Shown here: positions 42,952-54,981 of the stretch, one piece after another
Layout: every line of letters begins with the position of its first letter
Numbering within the stretch: position 1 is the stretch's first letter
Assembly (NCBI GenBank): GCA_029237695.1
Contig: CM055267.1
Span: 4,672,036-4,736,035, forward strand
Length of the DNA stretch: 64,000 nt
Reading direction: 5' to 3'
Origin: Conchocele bisecta
Taxonomy: Eukaryota > Mollusca > Bivalvia > Lucinida > Thyasiridae
The notes under the pieces: generated by a model
The model's input: the letters and a program-made list of their open reading frames with translations, nothing else
Databases searched by the model: none
Told to the model about the DNA's origin: nothing
Translations under genes and position numbers: made by a program

Positions 42952-44117
42952 CAGAGGCCCGTTTCACTAAACTTCTTACGATAAAAATGTATGTATGAAG
43001 AGTTTTATTAAATTTTTATTAAATTGTTTGTCACATTAACGTGGTTAACTAACGTTACCATTTTGCACCACCAGCCCAAGCTCGTTTACTCTTAAGTCCG
43101 TCGGACTGTGATAAATACTTTGAGTAAACCGAAGTTCGACGTAGCGAAATCTTAACAAAAGCTCGAAATATTGCCATACATGTTACAGGACGCAAGTTAC
43201 ACTTTTGCAACTCTAATGTGTTTACTTGCGTTTGCCTATACGCGCGTGTGTGCAGTCGAACTAAGTATACACATCTGTATTATCAGGGTGGAACAAGAAA
43301 AGGCAATTCAAAGCAGTAAAGTAACATTTTATTATGTTTAATAAATAAAGCATGTTAACCGGAAATTAACAAGTTGTGCATACCGGACTTGATTATATAA
43401 TTATACACACAGCATTTATCAATCGGAGGGTGAATGTGAGTCTATATACTCAGTCTATATACTCGGGCAACGTTTCGCATCTGATGACACATGCAAACGA
43501 GTCTGGACAAGTTGGATTTGAGAAAAGCATCTTTATTGTATCTTCGTTTTTTGATTGAAACGAAATTCGGCAAAAATAATTTCCGTAAATTGTTTCGAAC
43601 GTTGACATGGTGTGACAACTTTTGAAGTGATTTAAGGATAATGCCGACAACTCGTCTCGAAAAATCGCCGTGATTCAATCAGATGAGCTAAGTTTAATTG
43701 GTGTCGAGGAAATTACCTTTAGCACTTATTCAAAGTTTGTCCAGTCTTTGATCCGGTAAATTGGCGCCATGAATTCGCACTTCGAGCGCAAACGGACACT
43801 TTGTCGTAATGAGAGTGAAATACCACACATACTGTTTTCGGGACATAACATTTTGTTTGAATTGGCGAAAATTTGACGTAACGAAATTTGACGTAACGGT
43901 TGCCAGTTACATTGAAAATAATATGATTTGAAACGGGACTTGGACACGAATTCAGCGTAACGAGGGAATTTGACGTAACCGACTTTGAGTAAACGAATGT
44001 AGACTGTACATGCACACATCATTTCATGTAAACACATACACATTTCCAACATCGGGTGTCCGTGTAAATGTTATTCTAAAATTAAAGTCTTACAAAGTTA
44101 AGTGAAACACGCCCCAG
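42952..44117. mobile_element. 1.17-kb relative of the palindromic MITE
   Basis: Starts CAGAGGCCCGTTTCACTAAA CTT and ends AAGTTAAGTGAAACACGCCCCAG, matching the termini of the 38458/41421/50591 family but with a longer unique interior. No recognisable transposase; the longest open frames are ~100 codons with no family resemblance. Confidence 0.55.
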
Positions 44118-45544
44118 GCCTGTATTGATGTCCGAGCAAATTGTAATAATGTAATAAAAATAAATGCTAAAAAAAGATCACCTCTTGCCACCAAAATAAA
44201 GTAAACTTAGTGACTATCTATGAGATTGCCCATGTATCTAACTGTATCTAACTGTAACTGGGTCATTGCTTGTAACACTTTCTGAGCTTGTTCTCCATTG
44301 CTTAGAAAGGTTTATAATCTCGGCCCTGGCATCATCGCCTCGTCCATTCCCCCTCTCTCCACTGTTGTCCCGGGCGTGCTGCTCGTAGCTGTATGAAGTG
44401 TGTGTACATGGCCAATATACCAGTGGTTCATGTGGCTGTCACTGGAGAAATGGGGCTGATGGGATTTGTGGCCAGTATAGCTCCTGATCAAATAGCACGC
44501 GACTGTAGCATGATGGCGATATTGCTTGTTAGCAGGATGACGGGTGATATTGATGAAATGGCGAACAGTGCAGATCCTGATCAGACTGTGCGGATGCACA
44601 GGCTGATCTGGATCTACACTGGTCGTAAAACCCGTAAGCCCCATTCCTCCATTCTGTGTCCACCCATCTATCTGGCCAACATATAGGCCTTTTCTCAGGA
44701 ATTAGTTGTATTAGTGAAACACGCCATGACCTACAGTCATGTATGTGTTTGAACAGATCAATAGAATTATGTGTTTAATGTGTATGTTTAATCCAATCAC
44801 TATGAAACTTGTTTCATTGCAGGACCTGGTCTGGTCACACGACTCCAGACTGCAGTTGAAGCACATTGTCTAATTTAATATTGTTTGTTACTTTTGATAA
44901 TGAACACATGGCTGCCAGCGGTGCATCAATTTATCGTAGCAAAAACTAAAATTATGTCCTTAATGTGTGTGTTGTATGACACATGTGGCCACACTTAGTG
45001 GTTAAATGACGGGAGAAATGAGGCTTATGACCAGCGTAGACCCAGACTAGCCTGCGCATTCGCGTATTCTGATCAGGGCCTGCACTGTTTGTCATTGAGT
45101 CCGGCGTTCAACCACCATGATTCTATCTTTATAATCAAGCTGCAGAAGTGTACCAGCAGATCAGGAGGTAGACTGGCCAGAAAAGGCGCCGGCCCCATTT
45201 CTCCAGTCACAGTCACAAATGTTCTCGCACTGCTAGTCGTCCGCTTGTAACTCCGTTCCCGGTTACTGATCAGGAGGTTAAACACTGAAATGGGCGCTGC
45301 TTGTTGTGGCTTGTTGCAGTGAACATTAGCATCTTACTATGGGTGGGTAGCGGTGATCTGGGTACATTGATGGATAATATGTAAACATCGCCAAACTGTT
45401 TGCAGATTTCTGTAATGGAAGTTATCGGTGAAAACATTTATTGTTTGTTCTCAGATATTTTAATGAAATTAAATACTTTTATAGATGGATCCTGATTTTA
45501 CATAACCTGGGCTTACTCGTATTAGCTGTTGCTGGGACATTAAA

Positions 45545-45915
45545 CCCATGCACTTTTTATACGACCGTTTTAAAAAAAAAATTGGTACATAATATGTTTT
45601 ACCGCGGGGCAACTGTCTATACTACTCCTCTAAAACCTTTCAGTCAATCGATCTGAAACATTACACACGTCTTCTACACATATTGTACATGTGCCCTATT
45701 TTTAACAAATGTATAGACTTTTTAACTTTTTCAACATTTGTGTATGCAATTCTATATAACTTCTACTATACACATCTCTACCTAAATTCATTTACCTGTT
45801 TATCATAACAAGAGGAAGAAATAATGCTTAGATTTTTCAAATTCACATTGAGGTTTCTTGCCTTGGTGACAGCTTCACATTTCTACATATTTTGTAACTT
45901 ATGGCACTCTTGTTT
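45545..45915 (+). repeat. Single-unit copy of the TTTATACGACCG repeat
   Basis: Head TTTTTATACGACCGTTTTAA, one diverged 190-bp-type unit (TTTCAGTCAATCGATCTGAA) and tail CCTTGGTGACAGCTTCACAT, as at 26060-27260. Confidence 0.7.
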
Positions 45916-46224
45916 TCACCAATTTTCGTTGCCGCCAGTGTAAGTCCAGACAATGTGCAGCCTGGTCGGGATCTACACTTGTTCACTACCCATCGTAAAA
46001 ATCATTATTTTCCAGTTCTATGCACATTATTTATCTACCTTGCATTAATAAAATATGACAGACATCTGTGTTAAAAATCTCTAAAAAGAAGTAAAAACTG
46101 TCGGACTAAAGCCAGCATTAGCAATAGCAAACACTAGATCGTGAGCCAGCTTGTAACGAGCCGTCTCATCAGGATCTGCAGTGTTTGTAATTATATTTTA
46201 AGATTTTTTCAAACAATACCCCTT

Positions 46225-46910
46225 GTTTTTATACCCCCTGTCCATCCATGTGTGCGTCCGTCCGTCCGTCCGTCCGTCCGTCCGTCCGTCTGTCACTAAA
46301 CTTAACATCAGAGAAATATTGTTATAACTTCTATTTCCTTCATCTAAAATGCTTAATATGTCACACATGTATTCCTGTAAGGCTCTACTACCATGCTGTG
46401 CCAAATCCACGACCGTCCAACCCCCACTGATCCCAAGGTTAAGGTCAAATACTTAGTCTCATTACAAAACTTAACATCAGAGAAATATGTTATAACTTCT
46501 AGTTCCTTCATTGAAATTTCTTAATATTTCACTTGTGCATTCCTCTAAGGTTGTACTATCATGCTGTGACAAATCCACGACCGTCCAGCCCCCGCTGATC
46601 CCAAGGTCAAGGTTTTATATTAGTCTCTTTACAAAACTTAACATCAGAGAAATACTTCTATTTCTTTCATCGAAAATTCTTAATATATTTCATGCATGCA
46701 TTCCTCTAAGGCTCTACTATCATGCTGTGACAAATCCCCGCTGATCTCGAGGTCAAGGTCACATACTTAGTCTCTTTACAAAACTTAACATCAGAGAAAC
46801 TGGTTATAACTTCTATTTCCTTGCTCGGATCTGCTCATTTCTCCGATGGACCTCTACCACCCTGTGACAAAATTCACGTTTGTGCCACCCCGCTAAGCCC
46901 AGGTCAAGGT
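46225..46910 (+). repeat. Repeat with GTCC microsatellite head and ~165-bp tandem units
   Basis: ATACCCCCTGTCCATCC, then GTCC repeated about eight times (46258-46292), then units keyed on CTTAACATCAGAGAAA at 46303, 46478, 46638 and 46786. Non-coding. Confidence 0.65.
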
Positions 46911-46919
46911 CACAAGCCC

Positions 46920-47220
46920 ACACATGGGTGGTGGTCGGGCGAACGCGACGGCATAAATTAACGGTAGGGGTTCCTCCTTATAGGAATCACAATTTGCCTG
47001 GTTTGGCCCTCGGGTACATTTTTATCTTTGGCTCTTTTGTTGCCTGTGAGTTGAATTGGGTTATTGCCCATTATAAAGTAGTAAGATTATTACTGATCCT
47101 ACTGCTGTTGGGAGAGGGCCAAGTGATTATGGTGTGGCGAGGACCTGGCACCAGATCAGGATTATTCTGATTTCAGGGGGATGCTGTTAAACCCCAACAA
47201 ACAAACAAACAAACAAACAC
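46920..47220 (+). repeat. SINE-like element ending AACAAACAAACAAAC
   Basis: Carries GCCTGGTTTGGCCCTC, TTGAATTGGGTTATTGCCCA, GGTGTGGCGAGGACCTGGCA and AAACCCCAACAAACAAACAA. Related full or partial copies: 51660-52137, 53455-54165, 54380-54845, 54940-54981 with 56504-56595, and 57525-57696. Confidence 0.65.
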
Positions 47221-47576
47221 AAGCCCACACACTTGGAAAATTACATATTTAGGGGTACCTGGGCCCATGCGGGGGGTATTCCGTAAGCCTTTCTTACTGA
47301 CCAATCTAGTTAATCATGGAATAGTCCAAAATTAACAGACGATGTTATATATATATTGAGGGGTGAGGATGAATACTGTAGTGAGTATGTGAAGTGGTGG
47401 GTGGGTGTATACGTGGCAACTGGCTGGGCTGTCCCAGGGCGAGGACCGAGTAATGCCCGGTCGTGTGAAATCATCACCCATGTTTGTATACCTGTATATT
47501 GATGTAGCGCACGGTCGATGTAACTTGGATGGTTGTGTTTCTGTAGGAATAGCATCGTATTCGGGTAACACCAAAT

Positions 47577-50300
47577 TTTTAGCTCGACTATTCGAAGAAT
47601 AAGTAGAGCTTATGTTGTCACCCCGGCGTCGGCGTCATCGTCACGCCTTGGTTAAGGTTTTTAGTCAAGCTTGTATATGGAATACTACTGGCCCTACACC
47701 CACCATACTTGGACAACTTCATCTCCTAGTGATGTACATCAATAACCCCTGATCTACATTTGACCTTGACCTACATTTCCTCTTGAATTACTTGGTTAAT
47801 TCCCCTTGGTTAAGGTTTTTAGTCAACCTTGGTTAAGGTTTTTAGTCAAGTTTGTATATGCAATACTACTGGCCCTACACCCACCATACTTGGACAACTT
47901 CATCTCCTAGTGATGCACATCAATAACCACTGATCTATATTTGACCTTCACCTATGTTTCCTCTTGAATTACTTACTTAATTCCCCTTGGTTAAGGTTTT
48001 TAGTCAACCTTGGTTAAGGTTTTTTTTCAAGCTTGTACATTGAATTCTATTGTGCATCCAGACACCATACTTCGACAACCTTTTCTCATAGGTATGTACA
48101 TCAATAACCCCTGATCTATATTTGACCTTGACCTACATTTCCTCTTCAATTACTTACTTAATTCCTTTTGGTTAAGGTTTTTAGTCAACCTTCTATATGG
48201 AATACTACTGGCCCTACACCCACCATACTTGCACAACTTCATCGCCAAGTGATGTACATCAACAACCCCTGATCTATATTTGACCTTGACTTACATTTCC
48301 TCTTGAATTACTTAATTCCCCTTGGTTAACGTTTTTAGTCAAGCTTGTAGATGGAATACTCCTGGCCCTACACCAACCATACTTGGACAACTTCATCTCC
48401 TACTGATGTACATCAACAACCCCTGACCTATATTTGACCTTGACCTACATTTAACCTTGAATTCCTTACTTAATTCCCCTTGGTTAAGGTTTTTACTCGA
48501 CCTTGGTTAAGCTTTTTACTCAAACTTGTACATGGAATACTATTGTGCATACAGACACCATAATTGGACAACCTTTTCTCATATTGATGTACATCAATAA
48601 CCCCTGATCTATGTTTGACCTTGACCTACATTTCCTCTTGAATTACTTACTTAATTCTCTTTGGTTAAGGTTTTTAGTCAAGCTTGTAGATGGAATACTC
48701 ATGGCCCTACACCAACCATACTTGCACAACTTCATCTCCTAGTGATGTACATCAACAACCCCTGACCTATATTTGAACCTTGACCTACATTTAACCTTAA
48801 ATTACTTACTTAATTCCCCTTGGTTAAGGTTTTTACTCAACCTTGGTTAAGGTTTTTAGTCAAGCTTGTAGATGGAATACTATTGTGCATACAGACACCA
48901 TACTTGGATAACTTTTTCTCATAGGGATGCACATCAATAACCCCTGACCTTTATTTTACCTTCACCTACATTTAACCTTCAATTACTTGGTTAATGTTTA
49001 TAGTCAAGTTTGTATATGGAATACTTCTGGGCCTACATCAACCATACTTGGACAACTTCATCTCCTAGTGATGTACATCACTAATCCCTGACCTATATTT
49101 GACCTTGACCTACTTTTATCCTTGGATTACTTAGTTATCTCCCCTTGGTTACGTTTTTTACTCAAGCTTGTATATGGAATACTCCTGGGCCTACAGCAAC
49201 CATACTTGAAAAACCACGCACCTACGTCCAAGGTAAAGGTCACTGTTGAAGGTCAAAGGTCAAACCTATTGAAATTCCCTTCCACTCTATATCTTCTACA
49301 CCGATGCATGGATTATCAAATGGCTTGGCACAAATGTTTCTCATGATGAGAAGGTGTGTCGCGATCAATAACCACGCACCTACGTCCAAGGTCAAGGTCA
49401 CAGTTGAAGGTCAAAGGTCAAACCTATTGAAATTCCCTTCCGCTCTATATCTTCTACACCGATGCATGGATTATCAAATTGCTAACCACGCACCTACGTC
49501 CAAGGTCACAGTTGAAGGTCAAAGGTCAAACCTATTGAAATTCCCTTCCGCTCTATATCTTCTACACCGATGCATGGATTATCAAATGCCTTGGCGCAAA
49601 TGTTTCTCAGGATGAGAAGGTGTATCGCGATCAATAACCACGCACCTACATCCAAGGTCAAGGTCACAGTTGAAGGTCAAAGGTCAAAAATATTGAAATT
49701 CCCAAATGGTTGGCACAAATGTTTCTCACGATGAGAAGGTGTGTCGCGATCAATAACCACGCACCTATGTCCAAGGTCAAGGTCACTGTTGAAGGTCAAA
49801 GGTCAAAACCTATTAAAATTCCCTTCCTCTCTATGTCTTCTACACCGATGCATGGATTATCAAATGGCTTGGCACAAATGTTTCTCATGATGAGAAGGTG
49901 TGTCACGATCAATAACCACGCACCTACGTCCAAGGTCAAGGTCACAGTTGAAGGTCAAAGGTCAAACCTATTGAAATTCCCTTCCGCTCTATATCTTCTA
50001 CACCGATGCATGGATTATCACACTATGCCCAGGGTCAAGGTCACAGACTTGATGCGTTTGAAACCTAAACGCTCGGCTAAATGGCTTATAATCAAAAATG
50101 CCTCGTTTTCTTTGGCTGCCAGTGGGGGTATTCGTGTGCCGACAGGCCACATTTCTAGTTTCCCTTGGTTAATGTTTTTAGTCAACCTTGGTTAAGGTTT
50201 TTATGTAGGCCGCAGCCACCTTCTTTGTCAAGCTATGTGTACATCGACAACCCTCGTAGTCGAGCTATGCTGTTCTCCTACAGCTCTTGTTATTATTTAT
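47577..50300 (+). mobile_element. AGCTCGACTATTCGAAGAAT-family repeat with ~175-bp units, containing 158-bp units
   Basis: Head TAGCTCGACTATTCGAAGAA TAAGTAGAGCTTATGTTG; tail TAGTCGAGCTATGCTGTTCT CCTACAGCTCTTG at 50255-50288, roughly inverted. The interior to ~49200 is tandem units containing GGCCCTACACCCACCATACT TGGACAAC and CCCTTGGTTAAGGTTTTTAG. From 49208 to 50160 it is replaced by units and tail of the 158-bp ATACCCCCAC family. Confidence 0.7.
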
Positions 50301-50590
50301 TGACGATTTGTTCTGACTGTTAACATTAAACCAATTCTGTGTGTTTCCTATTTATATATTATCTCTGTATGTCATTTACATTAGAGATAACTATATTAGT
50401 TTAGTTCTGTAAAATTTTAATGACAAGTTAAACTTTGGTTGAAGTATTTTGTGCAGGTAATAATTTTTATTCCCATATATTGCTACTTGTTTTATAATTG
50501 TTGTGGCTGAGTTGCCATCAGCTGTTTATATGCGATATGTGGCTGTGACTTGAGAAACAAGGTTTATGTCATTTGTGGCCAGTCTGGCTC

Positions 50591-50813
50591 CTGGGGGCCG
50601 TTTCACTAAACTTTGTACGACTAAAATGTTCATAAGTGAAAAATTATGTTAATAAATTACACATTAACAGTGTTTTCTTGTAAACAATTATTGAATTTGC
50701 ATTTATTGAGCATAGGCTGCATATGCTCAATAAATGTAAATACATACATCAATTGAAATTTTCAGACGATCCTAAAGTTGTGCCTGCAAACATTTTAGTG
50801 AAACAGGCCCCTG
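50591..50813. mobile_element. Palindromic MITE, copy 3
   Basis: CTGGGGGCCGTTTCACTAAA to TTTAGTGAAACAGGCCCCTG, central TTTATTGAGCATAGGCTGCA TATGCTCAATAAA. Confidence 0.75.
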
Positions 50814-50825
50814 ATCCCCCAACAC

Positions 50826-51217
50826 CCTGCAGCCTGATAGAGATGTACACGTGTGTTAGACACGGTGTTTCACTCCTGTAGCCTGATAGAGATGTACACG
50901 TGTGTTAGACACGGTGTTTCACTCCTGTAGCCTGATAGAGATGTACACGTGTGTTAGACACGGTGTTTCATCCTGTAGCCTGATAGAGATGTGCACGTGT
51001 GTTAGACACGGTGTTTCACTCCTGTAGCCTGATAGAGATGTACACGTGTGTTAGACACGGTGTTTCACTCCTGTAGCCTGATAGAGATGTACACGTGTGT
51101 TAGACACGGTGTTTCACTCCTGCAGCCTGATAGAGATGTACACGTGTGTTAGACACGGTGTTTCACTCCTGCAGCCTGATAGAGATGTACACGTGTGTTA
51201 GACACGGTGTTTCACTC
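50826..51217 (+). repeat. 49-bp tandem array, eight copies
   Basis: Unit CCTGATAGAGATGTACACGT GTGTTAGACACGGTGTTTCA CTCCTGTAG, nearly identical copies (a single-base deletion in the third). The unit is an expanded piece of the adjacent SINE-like family (CCTGTAGCCTGATAG also at 42155-42170). Confidence 0.9.
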
Positions 51218-52029
51218 ACTGTATGGCGATTGATGCAGATGCTGGTCAGACTGCGAACTTGCAGGCTCATCTAGGTCTACACTGGTCACATGCCATATGC
51301 CCCATTTCTCCAGTCGCCGCCACATATATGTTCATGTACACTGTTTGGGTGTCATTGAAAATAACAAAAGTTTGTAAGTTTGAAGGAAATGTTCATGTAT
51401 TTAAATTATGACACATGATGAAATAAACAGAGATGTTTATTGCCGTTGTGACCATTGAAAGCCTTGGTCAGCTTAAATTCTTGCAGTCTGGTTGAATAGC
51501 GTGAAATGCGAGTGTACGTCGGCTTCCGCGTAAACGAGTAAGTGAAGCGAACGAGTTAACAAGTTGTTTATGAGGAAGCCGACCACACGAGTGTATATCA
51601 AGCTATTCAAATGTGTATGATGGAATATCGTATTTATTACATTTCTGAACAACATTTTCGAACAAAAATGGCCCTGTGCAGGCACCGGGGCGGGACCAAC
51701 TGATCCTGAGAATAGTGCTGCAGTAGCCATTGCTTGTCGTAAAAGGCGACTAAACTGGCTTAACGATTGGGTTCATACTTTCCGGAACCCACTATACCGG
51801 ATTTGGCCCTCATGTACATTTTTGGCTTTCTTGTATGTGAGAGTTGAGTCAGGCTATGCCCCATATATAAAAGTAAGATTAGCACTAATCCTATTACTTT
51901 TAGGGGATGGGATAAATGATGCTGGTGTGGCGAGGGCCTGGCACCAGATCAGGTTGTTCTAATTTTAGGACGGAATATATATTTTGATTGTAAATATTGA
52001 GTTCTGAAGTTGGGATTTACCCCCCTCGG

Positions 52030-52137
52030 ACAGGTGGATACGGGACACGACCCCGTTGACCCGTCTGCGTGTAGACTCCCTGAGGCTTGTACCTCTATGT
52101 CAGAAAAGCGGACGTTAAACCCTATTCACTCACTCAC
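52030..52137 (+). repeat. ~108-bp element end, copy 1
   Basis: GGTGGATACGGGACACGACC to AAACCCTATTCACTCACTCA, almost identical to 53714-53822. Recent duplication or a young SINE 3' part. Confidence 0.8.
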
Positions 52138-53713
52138 GAACAAAAATGCATTTTATAATGTTCGGGGGCATTTGCATATGAATCACTGTCAATAAAAAAA
52201 AGAAATAACATCAGAACATGACCCTACAATTGGCTAAAATGGCTAGTGTTAAGTCCTGGGAATTTTGTGTTCAGTTTGTTTTTTCGCTCTGTCTCCCGCA
52301 TCAGCATTAGGAGACTGAGTACGGCATAAATTGTCAGGGAAGTAGTTGAGCCAGCAACTATGGACCTTAGGCATCACGCTGATGTGCGACTATCTAAATA
52401 CTTATCTCTCATATACTTATGTTTCTTATTTTATTTGCTCAACCTGTTGTATGGTTGCCACGTTGTAACTTCATTTCATTGTGCACCACCTGCCATATGG
52501 GATGTTGGCTGAGAAAATGTACCTTACAACATTTACGACAAGCATAGCCCCGGATCAGACTGCACATATATACAATCTGATCAGGGCCTACGCTATTCTC
52601 CATTTAGTCATGGAAGTAGATTTGCTGTTGTCAGCAAAACTACCACATTCTTTGCTGTGATAAACCATAGATTAATGTGTGTTTCCCAGAATAAAGTATG
52701 TCCTAATATTTATGGTTATTACGGTATTAGACAATACTCGTACTGTGTGATTTACAGTGGTTCAAAATGTTGTAAGGTCCGGTTTCTCAACCGACGGCTC
52801 ATATATGAGACATGGCATGTGATTTTGTAACTAAAAATATGTCCCAATTCTTCATGGAATATATTTACAGAAATTGTGCAATGCAGCAGGTTGAATGCAC
52901 TCGTTGGCCCCGCCTTAAATGACCTTAGCTGTTTCTTAATGATATTCCACATTTGCTATGACAATTTAGTCAACTTTACGGAAAATATTGTAAATATTGT
53001 AAACATTTTTCATGAAATATTACGCAGGTACAAAGTCACATGACATGTCTCATATACATTGTACTAGTATCCGTTCTGTGTGACACGTGTGCTGCCAGTT
53101 ATATGTGGCTGTGACTGGAGAAATGCGGCTTATGACGTTCACGACCAGTGTAGCTCCTCATCAGTAGCTCCTGCAGCCTGATAACCATCTACGGTATATT
53201 GCTTGTTAGAAGCATGACTACTGTTTCATTGATGGAATGGCGAACAGTACAGATCCTGATCACACTGTGCGGGTGCACAGGCTGATCTGGATCTACACTG
53301 TTCGCAAAACCCATAAGCCCCATTTATCCAGTCACCGCCACATATCGGGTCATCCTGCCAGGCTCGATTGGCGGTCCATGTCGATTTACAACACTGCCAC
53401 AATACTGTCTTGTTATAACATGGGAGATATTCATCATTGTTATACACACACGTTTGATTTACATGATGTGGTGGTTGGTTGGGAGCATGCGATGGGTAAT
53501 TTACCGATCGGGATTCATTCTTACTGGAATTCCGACCGGAGACCTGGTTCATCCTTATCCGAATCCTGATATCCCTGGCCTGGTTTGGCACTTGTGTACA
53601 TCTTTGGCTTTCTGGTACATAAGAGTTGAATCCGTTTATACACATTCTAAGAGGTGGGTGGCAGGTGGGAGCATGCGATGGGTAATTTAACGATCGGGGT
53701 TCATGCTTACCGG

Positions 53714-53822
53714 CAGGTGGATACGGGACTCGACCCCGTTGACCCGTCTGCGTGTAGACTCCCTGAGGCTTGTACCTCTATGTCAGAAAAGCGGACGTTA
53801 AACCCTATTCACTCACTCACTC
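53714..53822 (+). repeat. ~108-bp element end, copy 2
   Basis: Matches 52030-52137 at all but a few bases, including the ACTCACTCACTC end. Confidence 0.8.
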
Positions 53823-54981
53823 ATGCTTACCGGAATTCCGACTGGAGACCTGATTTGACCCTCACATACGTCTTTGGCATTTTGTATGTGACAGTTGAAT
53901 CTGGTTATACCCCTTATGTGAGTATTATGATATTCGTAATCCTATTTTAGGGGAAGGGGCCAAGTGACTTTGGTGTGGTATGGACCTGGCACCAGGTCAG
54001 GTTATTCTAATTTCAGGGCTGAATATATTTGTTCTCGATATAAATATTCCGTTCTGATTTTGGGATTTTCCTCCCAATGCAGCAGGTTAAAATGGGATCG
54101 AACCCATTTGCCCGGCCTTACATGACCTTAGCTGTTGAGAGGCCATTAAACACTAATAAACAAACAAAACATTATAAGAGTAATACAATTAGTACTAATC
54201 CTATTACTTCTATGGAGTGGGGCTAAGTGACTAGTGTGATGAAGGCCTGTCACCAGATCAGGTTATTCAGGATTCATCTTTAGCGGAATCGCACCGGAGA
54301 CCTAGTTTGGCCCTCAGGTACGTCTTTGTCATTCTTGTATGTGAGGGTTTAATCTGGTTATACCCATTGTATGAGTACTACGATTATTTGTAAGTGGGTG
54401 GTGGTCGGGCGAACGAGACGGCGTAAATTAACGGTAGTGGTTACACGTTATAGGAATCACTATTTGCCTGGTTTGGCCCTCCGGTACGTTTTTACATTTG
54501 GTTCTTTTGTTACCTGGGAGTTGAATTGGGTTATTGCCCATTATAAAAGTAGTAAGATTATTACTGATACTACTGCTTTTGGGAGGGGCCAAGTGATTCT
54601 GGTGTGGCGAGGACCTGGCATCAGATCAGGATTATTCTGATTTCAGGGCTGAATATATAGTTTTGTTATTGTAAATATTCAGTTCTGATTTTGGGATTTT
54701 CCCCCCATTTGTACATGTACTTGAAAATGTACATGTACTTGTACAGGTTATATATGGGATTTAATACTAAACCTATTGACCCGGCCTTAAATGACCTTAG
54801 CTGTTGATAGGCCGTTAAACCCCAACAAACAAACAAACAATTATTTCTAATCCTATTGCCTTTATTGGAAGGGGCCAAGTGACTGGATGGTATGGATCTG
54901 GCACCAGGTCAGGTTATTGGTAGCTGTTGATAGGCCGTTAAACACCAAGAAATAAATCTGATTTCAGGACTGCATATATAT

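Noticed and set aside
43719..44052. Minus-strand frames of ~100 codons in the 1.17-kb element
   Set aside because: Overlapping frames of equal quality, no recognisable transposase motif.
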